DNA of 14,947 bases, from contig UQWD01000032.1 of NCBI GenBank assembly GCA_900544555.1, positions 1 through 14,947 of the forward strand, read 5' to 3'. Shown piece after piece: positions 1 through 6,870 of this stretch. The notes under the pieces are model-generated. The model did no database searches, was not told where the DNA came from, and was given only the letters and a program-made list of their open reading frames with translations. The position numbers were made by a program, and so were the translations under genes. Numbering within the stretch: the first letter of the stretch is position 1; each line of letters opens with the position of its first letter. The DNA is from an uncultured Eubacteriales bacterium (GTDB lineage: Bacteria; Bacillota; Clostridia; Christensenellales; CAG-138).

Positions 1-13
1 GCTCCGTGTTAAC

Positions 14-43
14 TCGAAAAACGTGGCGCAGCCACTTTTTCGA
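14..43. terminator. Bidirectional intrinsic terminator
   Basis: The arms TCGAAAAA-c-GTGGC (14-27) and GCCAC-TTTTTCGA (31-43) pair around a GCA loop, with one bulged base at 22. The GC core is followed by a T run on the plus strand (36-40). On the minus strand the other arm supplies an equivalent T run. It can therefore end the leftward PhzF-family transcript and also a rightward transcript entering from outside the window. Confidence 0.7.
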
Positions 44-49
44 CACACT

Positions 50-75
50 GGCCGCCCCCCGCGCGGGGGGCGGCC
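50..75. repeat. GC-rich perfect hairpin downstream of the PhzF-family gene
   Basis: Two perfect 11-base arms (50-60 and 65-75) flank GCGC. No T run follows on either strand, so it does not look like a terminator by itself. It lies 8 bases past the stop codon of the leftward gene and directly before the bidirectional terminator, so the two probably act as a tandem 3' end or mRNA-stabilising structure. Confidence 0.6.
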
Positions 76-83
76 TCGTTAAC

Positions 84-929
84 TTACGAGCGTATTGCCG
101 CATGCCCGCCAACACGTACGACGACGCCTTTGCCGGAATCATACAGGCGGGACAGGATCTGCGATGGGCGGCCCATCGCTTCTCCCTGAATAAAGAGGTT
201 AAGCGCGTTCGGCTTTACAATACCCCGGTTATACAGATAAAAGGTCAGCGCTCCGTTTGAAGTGCCTGTGGCGGATTCCTCATTAATACCAAAGAGCGGC
301 GCAAAATTGCGCGCATGCGCCGTAACCCCTTCTTCCCCAAGAGTAAAGGCATGCACGCCTGTAACGCCAAGCCTTTTGGAAAGCTCCTCAACCGCGGGAA
401 AATCCGGCCTCAGATCCTTTAGCTCCGCCCGGCTCCCGAGCGGCATCATAATATCCGGCAGCCCGGTGTTGACGATGGCTGGGGCGAGCCCGCCCGCATC
501 CGAAGCGCTAAGGCCAAACATGGCGTAAAGCGCCGCCGTATCCGCCCCGCTTAAAACGCCCGCCTCCATGGGAGGGGCCATATCCAGCCATACGGACCCA
601 TCCTCCCCGACGTCTACGTTCAGCGGCCCGGCCTGCGTCTTGGCCGTATACGCGCGCCCCGCCTCGACCAGCCCCCATTCCAGAAGGCCGCGAAACGATG
701 CAACGGTCGCGTGGCCGCAAAGATCCACCTCGTCCGCAGGCGTAAAATAACGAAGCTCAACGGCTTGTCCGCTCATGGGGCGCACAAAAGCCGTTTCCGA
801 TAAATTAAGCTCCTTAGCCAGCGCCAGCATCTCCTCGTCCTTAGGATATTCTCCCGATATAAGCACTACGCCAGCGGCGTTACCGCCAAAGGGTACGGTG
901 GTAAACGCATCAATTATATATGGTTTCAT
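84..929 (-). CDS. PhzF-family isomerase/epimerase-like protein
   Basis: This 281-residue protein of the PhzF family has the diaminopimelate-epimerase fold, two similar halves of about 140 residues. Seen in the sequence: the N-terminal motif VDAFTxxPFxGN-like IIDAFTTVPFGGNAAGVV, ELNLSETAFV with a glutamate at residue 45 that matches the catalytic Glu of PhzF, DLCGHATVAS at about 69-78, and the second-half motif ATGTSNGAL at 220-228. The length is normal. The start at 929 is chosen because GGGAGG lies 5 bases upstream (complement of 935-940); a start at 944 would lie upstream of that site. It begins 25 bases after the stop of the upstream cyclodeaminase-family gene, so the two are probably one transcript. 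PhzF itself isomerises dihydrohydroxyanthranilate, but most relatives have unknown substrates and nothing here points to phenazines. Membership of the family is firm; the reaction is not known. Confidence 0.9.
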   Translation of the reverse strand: MKPYIIDAFTTVPFGGNAAGVVLISGEYPKDEEMLALAKELNLSETAFVRPMSGQAVELRYFTPADEVDLCGHATVASFRGLLEWGLVEAGRAYTAKTQAGPLNVDVGEDGSVWLDMAPPMEAGVLSGADTAALYAMFGLSASDAGGLAPAIVNTGLPDIMMPLGSRAELKDLRPDFPAVEELSKRLGVTGVHAFTLGEEGVTAHARNFAPLFGINEESATGTSNGALTFYLYNRGIVKPNALNLFIQGEAMGRPSQILSRLYDSGKGVVVRVGGHAAIRS

Positions 930-954
930 TTGAACCTCCCGCATTTAAAGCGCC

Positions 955-1947
955 TTAAACGATATCAACGAACGTTCCGATTTTCTTTTCCAGCGCGGCC
1001 CGGTATACCATAGCGGCCGTGTTGAGATCCAGTATGGAAAGCCCCGTCGTATCATAAAGCGTAATTTCATCCTCACGCGTGCGCCCGGGCTTTTGCCCAA
1101 GCAATATTTCGCCTATCTGAGCGTAAATATCTTCCTTTTTAATATAGCCGAGCCGGATAGGGTGCTGCGTTTCGCCGCGCAGCACGCATTCTTCAATACT
1201 GTCGTTCACGATCTTGGATACGCGCTTAAACACCGCCGGATCCCATTCCTGCTTGCCCGGCGTATCGCAGCCCACAGCGGTAAGATGCATGCCCGGCTCA
1301 ACCCACTCCGCCCGAACCAGCGGCTCATGGCTCGCGGTGGCGGTAATAACGACGTCGCACCCGCGCACCGCTTCCTCCGCGCCGCCAAAAACTTGGAACG
1401 AAACGTTCGGCAAAAGCGCGCTCATTTCATCCCGGTATTTTTCGCTCCCTTCAATGCCCCAGATATTTACACGCTCGATGGGAAGCACCCTTAAAAGCGC
1501 GCGGATCTGCATGCGCGCCTGGCCGCCGGTCCCGATAATTGCCGCCTTCTTTGAGTTTTTGCGCGCCATCGCGCGGGCGGCTACCGCGCCGGCCGCGCCG
1601 GTGCGGATTCCGGTAATCAGCGCTCCGTCCATCACGCAAATCGGCACGCCGTTCTTACCATTAAAAAGGCAGATGAGTGCGACGCAGGAGGATAACCCAT
1701 AATCCTTGGGGTTATCCCAGTAGCCGCCGGCGATTTTAATGCTGATTAAATCCTCCTCGCGTGAATAACCGGATTTAAAATCCATTTCGCCGTTATGCTC
1801 CGGAATATCGATAGAGGTTATGGGGGGCATGCTTGTTTTGCCGCCGCTGAAGGATTTATACGCGTTTTCTACCGCTTCTATAACAGCGTCCAGGGAAAGC
1901 AGTGACGCCACCTCCCCGCTTTTTAAAATCAATGTTTTATACTTCAT
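955..1947 (-). CDS. Ornithine cyclodeaminase / mu-crystallin family protein
   Basis: This is a 330-residue NAD(P)-dependent enzyme of the ornithine cyclodeaminase/mu-crystallin family, which includes cyclodeaminases, ketimine reductases (delta-1-pyrroline-2-carboxylate reductase), alanine dehydrogenases and opine-type enzymes. Visible features are the substrate-binding segment ISIKIAGGYWDN with Lys71, ITGIRTGAAGAVAA with Arg115, the Rossmann motif IIGTGGQA at 137-144, TAVGCDTPGKQE (usually Ser or Ala in place of Cys), a catalytic-type Asp in IVNDSIEE, and YDTTGLSILDL near the C-terminus. The start at 1947 is supported by GGGGAGG on the complement of 1952-1958; translation from 2007 would begin inside the promoter. 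It is the first gene of the leftward unit, divergent from the transporter operon. The exact substrate cannot be told; a ketimine or imino-acid reductase is as likely as an ornithine cyclodeaminase. Confidence 0.9.
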   Translation of the reverse strand: MKYKTLILKSGEVASLLSLDAVIEAVENAYKSFSGGKTSMPPITSIDIPEHNGEMDFKSGYSREEDLISIKIAGGYWDNPKDYGLSSCVALICLFNGKNGVPICVMDGALITGIRTGAAGAVAARAMARKNSKKAAIIGTGGQARMQIRALLRVLPIERVNIWGIEGSEKYRDEMSALLPNVSFQVFGGAEEAVRGCDVVITATASHEPLVRAEWVEPGMHLTAVGCDTPGKQEWDPAVFKRVSKIVNDSIEECVLRGETQHPIRLGYIKKEDIYAQIGEILLGQKPGRTREDEITLYDTTGLSILDLNTAAMVYRAALEKKIGTFVDIV

Positions 1948-2006
1948 AATTGCCTCCCCTTTCGTTATGTTTTCTTGAATAATTTTGAAACGAGCATTTA
2001 ATTGCA

Positions 2007-2035
2007 AGTATACTGAATCAAAAGTTCTAAGTCAA
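2007..2035 (-). promoter_or_regulatory. Sigma-A promoter of the cyclodeaminase/PhzF unit
   Basis: Read on the minus strand, TTGACT (2035-2030) and TATACT (2012-2007) are separated by exactly 17 bases, five of six matches in each box. The predicted start is near 2000, giving a leader of about 50 bases before the start codon at 1947. Confidence 0.8.
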
Positions 2036-2213
2036 GAGATGTAATTCCAATTTCGTTCATAATTTTATTTTTTTACTAAAATTATCCCGGTTGCTGTTTG
2101 TTCTTACGTTCGTATTAGTAATTATTTGTATTTATAGTACCATAAAATCAAAACTTAAGTTTGATTTACTCAATTTCAATCATGTATTTCTCGAAATAAA
2201 TCACATATTGATC
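2036..2213. promoter_or_regulatory. AT-rich divergent regulatory region with inverted repeats
   Basis: No gene lies here. It separates two divergent sigma-A promoters. It holds a perfect 9-base inverted repeat (ATAATTTTA at 2059-2067, TAAAATTAT at 2077-2085), and a perfect 12-base palindrome AAACTTAAGTTT at 2151-2162, which extends imperfectly on both sides as ATCA/GAT. A short repeat ATTTC-tc-GAAAT lies at 2186-2197. These are candidate operators; no regulator gene is in the window to match them. Confidence 0.5.
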
Positions 2214-2225
2214 TTGACATGATTG
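2177..2225. promoter_or_regulatory. Candidate paired operator overlapping the -35 box
   Basis: CAATCATGT at 2177-2185 recurs as its exact reverse complement ACATGATTG at 2217-2225, 40 bases centre to centre, close to four helical turns. The right copy overlaps the TTGACA of the operon promoter. This suits a regulator bound at both sites, but the repeat could also be chance in AT-rich DNA. Confidence 0.35.
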
Positions 2226-2242
2226 TTTTACGATGCTATTAT
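2214..2242 (+). promoter_or_regulatory. Sigma-A promoter of the transporter/ula operon
   Basis: TTGACA at 2214-2219 and TATTAT at 2237-2242 are 17 bases apart, a full -35 match and a five-of-six -10 match. The predicted start is near 2249, leaving a leader of about 45 bases before the ATG at 2294. The leader holds GGAGG at 2284-2288. Confidence 0.85.
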
Positions 2243-2293
2243 CTAAATATATTCTAAACACACTCAACGCACATTAAAGAAACGGAGGACATT

Positions 2294-3889
2294 ATGAAAA
2301 GGATTATTGGATTGCTTGTGGTCGTATCTATGCTTCTCATGGTTGTCGTCGGCTGCCAGCAGACGTCTCCCAAGCCTTCGGAAAATCCCGGCGGCTCAGA
2401 CATACAGCGCGGCGGCGTACTGTATGCGCGACGCATCGGGATAACGCCCATCAACCCGATGGAGACGATAGCCCCCACTATCGACAAGATGCTTTATGGC
2501 CTGTTCATGGAATCGCTGGTCGTTTCCGACGGAACGGACTATTCCGTTAAGGCGGGCCTCGCGGAAAACTGGTCCTTCTCCGACGACGGCCTCGTGCTTG
2601 AAATGATCCTGCGCGAAGGCATTTCCTTCCACGACGGCGACCCGATGAATGCCGAGGCGGTTGTTAAGACCTGGGAACTGTATCGCGATCCTCAAACCCC
2701 GCACATTCAGCTATCCCTTGCGGCCAGCGTTAAAAGCGTAGAAGCCGTAAGCGAGTACGTGGTCCGCTTCACCTTTACCCAGCCCGACAGCGGCTTCCTC
2801 AAAACCCTCACAACGCCCCTCGGCTACGTCCTTTCCCCGAGTTCCATTGAAAAGTACCGTGAAACAAAAGATCCTGAGATTTTCGCCCGCGAAGGCGGAA
2901 CCGGCCCGTATGTTCTTGATGAAATGGTCGACGGCGAGTATTACAGCGCCGTGCGCTATGACAACTATTATGAAATGGGCGAGGACGGCAAGGCCCTCCC
3001 CTATCTGGACGGCGTCGTAATTCAGATCGTCGCGGATGAAACGGTACTCACAGCCAACCTTCAAAGCGGCGACATCCACGTTGCCGACGCTGTCGGAACA
3101 ACGTCCCAGCTGGACATCCTGCGCGCGGACGATAACTGTGTGGTCGCCCCGCTGCCTCTTGGCTGCTGCTACTTCCTCTATATGAACATGACAAAAGCCC
3201 CGTTTGACAACAAGCTCGTGCGCGAAGCGCTCTGCTATGCGGTTGACCGCCAGGAAATCCTGGACGTTATCAATTTGGGCGTAGGCACCATGGTACCAAA
3301 CATCGTTTGGGAGAGCCAGTCCTACTACAAGGATTACGATCTTTACACCTATAATCCTGAAAAGGCCAAGGAGCTGCTTGCCCAGGCGGGTTATCCGGAC
3401 GGCGTGACCGTGGAGCTGTACTACGGAAACTACGGCGTAATGGAGGACGAGTGCGAACTGATTCAGGCGCAGGCCAAGGCCGCCGGCTTTAACATTGAGC
3501 TCAAGGGCGTTGACGGCGCTACCGTAAAACAAATCTGGGCGCTTGAAAACGAGGATACGCCCGCCGGCCTTCGCCTTCAGGATAACGGAACGCCCAAGGC
3601 CAGCCCGTATGTGCAGTTTGAGTACATCTTCGGAGGCAGCGCGCTTCAGAATTGTTCAAAATGGCTCAATCCCGAGTTCCAGGAGCTGCTTTCAAAAATC
3701 AACAGCGTTACCGACGAAGATGAGCAGCTTAAGATGATCCATCGCATGCAGGACTTGATTATGGAAGATATTCCAATCGTTCCTTTGCAGTCCGCGCCCG
3801 ACTACACCGCCTATCGCGCGGAGGTTGAAGGGCTCTATTGGGACGGCGACGCCTCGCCTTACTTCGACAAAGCCTGGCTGAACAAATAA
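2294..3889 (+). CDS. ABC importer solute-binding lipoprotein, family 5 (Dpp/Opp type)
   Basis: This 531-residue extracellular binding protein delivers a ligand to the permeases encoded just downstream. It has a lipoprotein signal: MKR, a hydrophobic stretch at 4-19 and lipobox VVGC with Cys21, which would be lipid-anchored. A serine/proline-rich linker follows, then the family-5 domain with typical segments AENWSFSDDGLVLEMILREG and FHDGDPMNAEAVV. The C-terminal part has KAPFDNKLVREALCYAVDR (about 301-319), the usual lobe-two motif. The length is normal. GGAGG lies 5 bases upstream of the start. Family 5 proteins bind peptides but also nickel, opines, glutathione, oligosaccharides and sugar conjugates. 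Here five sugar-acid genes follow, so a sugar-derived ligand is at least as likely as a peptide. Confidence 0.93.
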   Translation: MKRIIGLLVVVSMLLMVVVGCQQTSPKPSENPGGSDIQRGGVLYARRIGITPINPMETIAPTIDKMLYGLFMESLVVSDGTDYSVKAGLAENWSFSDDGLVLEMILREGISFHDGDPMNAEAVVKTWELYRDPQTPHIQLSLAASVKSVEAVSEYVVRFTFTQPDSGFLKTLTTPLGYVLSPSSIEKYRETKDPEIFAREGGTGPYVLDEMVDGEYYSAVRYDNYYEMGEDGKALPYLDGVVIQIVADETVLTANLQSGDIHVADAVGTTSQLDILRADDNCVVAPLPLGCCYFLYMNMTKAPFDNKLVREALCYAVDRQEILDVINLGVGTMVPNIVWESQSYYKDYDLYTYNPEKAKELLAQAGYPDGVTVELYYGNYGVMEDECELIQAQAKAAGFNIELKGVDGATVKQIWALENEDTPAGLRLQDNGTPKASPYVQFEYIFGGSALQNCSKWLNPEFQELLSKINSVTDEDEQLKMIHRMQDLIMEDIPIVPLQSAPDYTAYRAEVEGLYWDGDASPYFDKAWLNK

Positions 3890-3938
3890 GTTAAGCCGGC
3901 AGCAACGCTGAAGCTGGACCTGAACTTTTAATGCGCTT

Positions 3939-3970
3939 CGGATGGCAGGTACAACGCTGCCTGCCATCCG
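3939..3970 (+). repeat. Intercistronic stem-loop after the binding-protein gene
   Basis: Perfect 11-base arms CGGATGGCAGG (3939-3949) and CCTGCCATCCG (3960-3970) enclose a 10-base loop. No T run follows, and a ribosome binding site comes 6 bases later. It fits a 3' mRNA-protecting structure or partial terminator that keeps binding protein made in excess over the permeases, as is known in other ABC importer operons. Confidence 0.7.
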
Positions 3971-3986
3971 TACACTGAGGGAGAAA

Positions 3987-4943
3987 ATGATATCTTATAT
4001 TATTAAAAGATGCATAAGAATCATTCCGCTGTTGCTCATCGTCAGCATGGTAATGTTTTTAGTTTTAAATCTCCTGCCCGGCAATGCGGTCACGCAGATA
4101 TTATCCGACATGGGGACGATTGAGCAGAAGGAGGCGCTCGAAGAACGCTACGGCCTGAATCTGCCCGTCCCGGTTCAATACTGGAAATGGCTTACGAACT
4201 TCGTACAGGGGGATATGGGCAAGTCGTTCATGACGAGCAAGCCTGTAGCGGAAAAAATACTTGAGCGTATACCGGTTACGGCGGAAATGATACTGCTTGC
4301 GATTTTGCTTGCAATACTCATCGGTATACCAGCCGGTATTTACTGCGCGGTAAAGCGGGGAAAGGCGGCGGACTATATCCTTAGTACCGTCACGATGGTA
4401 GAGCTTTCCATGCCGCAGTTTTGGATAGGCATGCTGCTTATCATGCTTTTGGCGGTTAACCTTCAGGTGCTCCCCGCTTCCGGCTTTACGCGTTTTAGCG
4501 TAGACCCGTTAAGGAATCTGCGCAGCATGATAATGCCGACCATCACTCTTGGCATAAGCCTGGCCGCCGCGATTATCCGGCAAACGCGCAGCGCGATGCT
4601 GGACGCCATTCATCAGGACTTTGTTATCACAGCGCGCTCCAAGGGCGTAAAGGAAAGCAAAGTGTTCGTAAAACACGCGCTTCGCAACGCGCTGCTCCCC
4701 GTCATTACGGCTATTTCCTCTCAGATTAACGATATGATAGGCGGCGCGTTTGTAATAGAGACCCTGTTTCTGCTGCCGGGCATGGGAAAGATGATCGTGG
4801 ATGCAATCTATCAGCGCGATTATCCTGTGGTAATGGCCGGGACTATGGTAGTCGTAGCATTTGTCGTTATCGTTAACCTCTGCGCCGATATTCTCAACAC
4901 GATTATCGACCCGAGAATATCGCAAAAGACGCTTAATTCCTGA
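3987..4943 (+). CDS. ABC importer permease, DppB/OppB type
   Basis: This 318-residue inner-membrane permease is the first of the two that form the channel. It has the family's N-terminal pattern: a membrane segment at about residues 9-29, then the external loop with LPGNAV and YGLNLPVPVQYWKWL, then about five further membrane segments. The cytoplasmic coupling motif that contacts the ATPases is seen as ARSKGVKESKVFVKHALRNA, followed by LLPVIT. The C-terminus has the usual GGAFVIETLFLLPGMGKMIVDAI segment split between loop and membrane. The start at 3987 is preceded by GAGGGAG at 3977-3983; an upstream ATG at 3942 would put the stem-loop inside the coding region. It is followed by the second permease after 61 bases. 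Confidence 0.92.
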   Translation: MISYIIKRCIRIIPLLLIVSMVMFLVLNLLPGNAVTQILSDMGTIEQKEALEERYGLNLPVPVQYWKWLTNFVQGDMGKSFMTSKPVAEKILERIPVTAEMILLAILLAILIGIPAGIYCAVKRGKAADYILSTVTMVELSMPQFWIGMLLIMLLAVNLQVLPASGFTRFSVDPLRNLRSMIMPTITLGISLAAAIIRQTRSAMLDAIHQDFVITARSKGVKESKVFVKHALRNALLPVITAISSQINDMIGGAFVIETLFLLPGMGKMIVDAIYQRDYPVVMAGTMVVVAFVVIVNLCADILNTIIDPRISQKTLNS

Positions 4944-4962
4944 GGCGGATTTACCGCCCTCA
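4941..4962 (+). repeat. Small stem-loop at the first permease stop codon
   Basis: TGAGGCGG (4941-4948, beginning with the stop codon) can pair with CCGCCCTCA (4954-4962) across a 5-base loop with one bulged base. It is probably a minor intercistronic structure with no terminator T run. Confidence 0.4.
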
Positions 4963-5004
4963 TGTGAATTTCAAACATTAAGTAGGAAATATGGGTTGGT
5001 TGAT

Positions 5005-5859
5005 ATGAAGAAAAAATCCAGCAACTTCTTAAAAGCTGTACGCAAGCTGTTCCGAAGGACGACCGCCGTTTTGGGGATAGCGGTCTTAGTCATGATGATC
5101 CTGCTGGCGTTATTCGGCAACGTGATAAGCGCTTACGATTTTGATGAGGTGGATACGGAGAACAAGCTTGCAGCGCCCTCAGCTCAGCACTGGTTCGGAA
5201 CGGACGACCTTGGCCGCGACCTGTTTTCCCGAATAGCGTACGGCGCGCGAATCACGCTTACGGTAAGCATCGCATCCGTTTTGGTAGCGCTGGTATTGGG
5301 TACGTTAATCGGCGTTACGGCGGGGTTCATCGGCGGCAAGGTGGATGCGATGCTGTCCATGATTATTGAAGCAATCTGCGCGTTCCCTACTATACTCGTC
5401 GGCCTGACGCTGGCCACGGTGCTCGGCGCGGGCGTCACGAACATCGTATTCGCAATCGGCATCGCGAATACGCCGGCTTTCGCCCGGCTGCTCCGCAGCA
5501 TGACGCTCTCGATTCGTGAGCGGGAGTATATCGAAAGCGCGGTAACCGTAGGGCTGTCCCGCGTTGAAATCATGTTCAAGCACGTATTTCCCAACCTGGT
5601 ATCCGTGCTCATCGTGCAGACAACGATTGCCGCGGCGTCTGCAATCCTCTCCGAGTCGTCGCTCAGCTTCATGGGCCTTGGCATTCAGGCGCCCGCCGCG
5701 AGCTGGGGTACCATGCTGCGCACCGGGTACGACTATATTTCAAAAGCGCCGTGGATGAGCATCTTCCCCGGCGTGGCGATTATGTTGACGGTTCTAAGCC
5801 TGAATTACTTTGGAGACGGCCTGCGCGACGCTCTGGACGTGAAAATCCGCGTCGATTAA
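5005..5859 (+). CDS. ABC importer permease, DppC/OppC type
   Basis: This 284-residue second permease has a short basic cytoplasmic N-terminus, a first membrane segment at about 24-44, and the external segment that ends in HWFGTDDLGRDLFSRIAYGAR, a hallmark of DppC/OppC proteins. The binding-protein-dependent transport domain follows, with the coupling motif EYIESAVTVGLSRVEIMFKH. The C-terminus ends NYFGDGLRDALDVKIR, also typical. The start at 5005 has a weak upstream site (GGTTGGT). A TTG at 4996, which has AGGA 8 bases upstream, is an alternative that would add three residues. It sits between the first permease and the first ATPase, with 28 bases to the latter. Confidence 0.92.
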   Translation: MKKKSSNFLKAVRKLFRRTTAVLGIAVLVMMILLALFGNVISAYDFDEVDTENKLAAPSAQHWFGTDDLGRDLFSRIAYGARITLTVSIASVLVALVLGTLIGVTAGFIGGKVDAMLSMIIEAICAFPTILVGLTLATVLGAGVTNIVFAIGIANTPAFARLLRSMTLSIREREYIESAVTVGLSRVEIMFKHVFPNLVSVLIVQTTIAAASAILSESSLSFMGLGIQAPAASWGTMLRTGYDYISKAPWMSIFPGVAIMLTVLSLNYFGDGLRDALDVKIRVD

Positions 5860-5887
5860 GCTGCAACGAAAATGAAGTGGTGATGAT

Positions 5888-6865
5888 ATGAAGGAAAAAT
5901 TATTATCCGTTCAAGGTTTAAAAATCGCGTTCCCTTATGATGGAAAGTTGACGACAGTCGTTGATAACGTGTCGTTTGACATCTATAAGGGGGAAACGCT
6001 TGGCCTGGTCGGCGAATCCGGTTCCGGCAAAAGCGTAACCTCTAAGGCCGTGCTGCGGCTGATAGAGGATCCTCCGGGTAAGATTTTCGGCGGTAAGGTC
6101 CTGTTTGGGGGCAAGGATCTTCTCACGCTTCCCAATAAAGAGATGCGGGAGGTGCGCGGCGGAAAGATCTCCATGATATTTCAGGAGCCGATGACGTCCC
6201 TCAACCCCATCTATACTTGCGGAAATCAGATTATGGAATCCATTCTTCTGCACCGCAATGTGGACAAGGCTAAAGCCAAATCGATGGTTGTGGAGCTGCT
6301 GCGCATGGTAGGCGTGCAATCCCCGGAAACGCGCGTAAACGCTTACCCCTTCGAGCTTTCGGGCGGCATGCGGCAGCGCGTTATGATAGCCATGGCACTC
6401 AGCTCAGAGCCGGATATCCTGATAGCGGACGAGCCGACGACGGCACTGGACCCCACGATTCAGGCGCAGATTTTGCAGCTGATTCGAGACATTCAGGCGA
6501 AAATGGGCCTATCCGTGCTGTTTATTACGCACGACCTTGGCATCGTTGCTGAAATGTGCGACCGCGTGGCGGTCATGTACGCGGGCAAGATACTTGAGAG
6601 CGCCCCGGTGATGGATCTGTTTAAAAACCCTATGCACCCCTACACGAAAGGGCTCATAAACGCGGTTCCCCGGCTTGACCGTAAACAGGATATGCTCTAT
6701 TCGATTAAAGGCTCGGTTCCATCCTTTACGGATCTTCCCAAAGGCTGCGCGTTTAAGCCCCGCTGCCCGGAGTGCACGGCGAAATGCGATACGCCGCCTC
6801 CAAATGTTCAGATTAATCAAGATTGGTCCGTTCGCTGCTGGCGCGCGGTTTCGGAAAAGGAGTGA
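5888..6865 (+). CDS. ABC importer ATPase, DppD/OppD type
   Basis: This 325-residue cytoplasmic ATPase is one of the pair that powers the importer. Seen in order: Walker A GESGSGKSV (42-50), Q-loop FQEPMTSLNP with Gln99, signature LSGGM (157-161), Walker B ILIADEP (177-183), D-loop TTALD and H-loop FITHDLGIV with His215. The C-terminal oligopeptide/dipeptide extension carries cysteines 287, 293, 296, 300 and 317. In some DppD/OppD proteins a similar set holds an iron-sulfur cluster, so that is possible here by analogy. The stop codon TGA shares its last base with an ATG of the following frame, and the next gene's ribosome site lies inside this gene's 3' end, so the two ATPases are probably translationally coupled. 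Confidence 0.94.
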   Translation: MKEKLLSVQGLKIAFPYDGKLTTVVDNVSFDIYKGETLGLVGESGSGKSVTSKAVLRLIEDPPGKIFGGKVLFGGKDLLTLPNKEMREVRGGKISMIFQEPMTSLNPIYTCGNQIMESILLHRNVDKAKAKSMVVELLRMVGVQSPETRVNAYPFELSGGMRQRVMIAMALSSEPDILIADEPTTALDPTIQAQILQLIRDIQAKMGLSVLFITHDLGIVAEMCDRVAVMYAGKILESAPVMDLFKNPMHPYTKGLINAVPRLDRKQDMLYSIKGSVPSFTDLPKGCAFKPRCPECTAKCDTPPPNVQINQDWSVRCWRAVSEKE

Positions 6866-6870
6866 TGGCC

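Noticed and set aside
6..260. Plus-strand open frame at the left edge
   Set aside because: It runs through the terminator hairpins and then opposite the end of the PhzF-family gene; no coding signature.
84..929. A phenazine biosynthesis locus
   Set aside because: Only a PhzF-family homologue is present, with no phzA/B/D/E/G partners; the family is broad and mostly unrelated to phenazines.
2036..2213. A riboswitch between the divergent promoters
   Set aside because: The region lies upstream of both predicted transcription starts, and both leaders are only about 45-50 bases, too short for a typical aptamer plus expression platform.
2711..3532. Long open frame (273 codons) on the minus strand opposite the binding-protein gene
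   Set aside because: It lies wholly within a well-supported gene, has no family resemblance and is explained by the GC pattern of the opposite strand.
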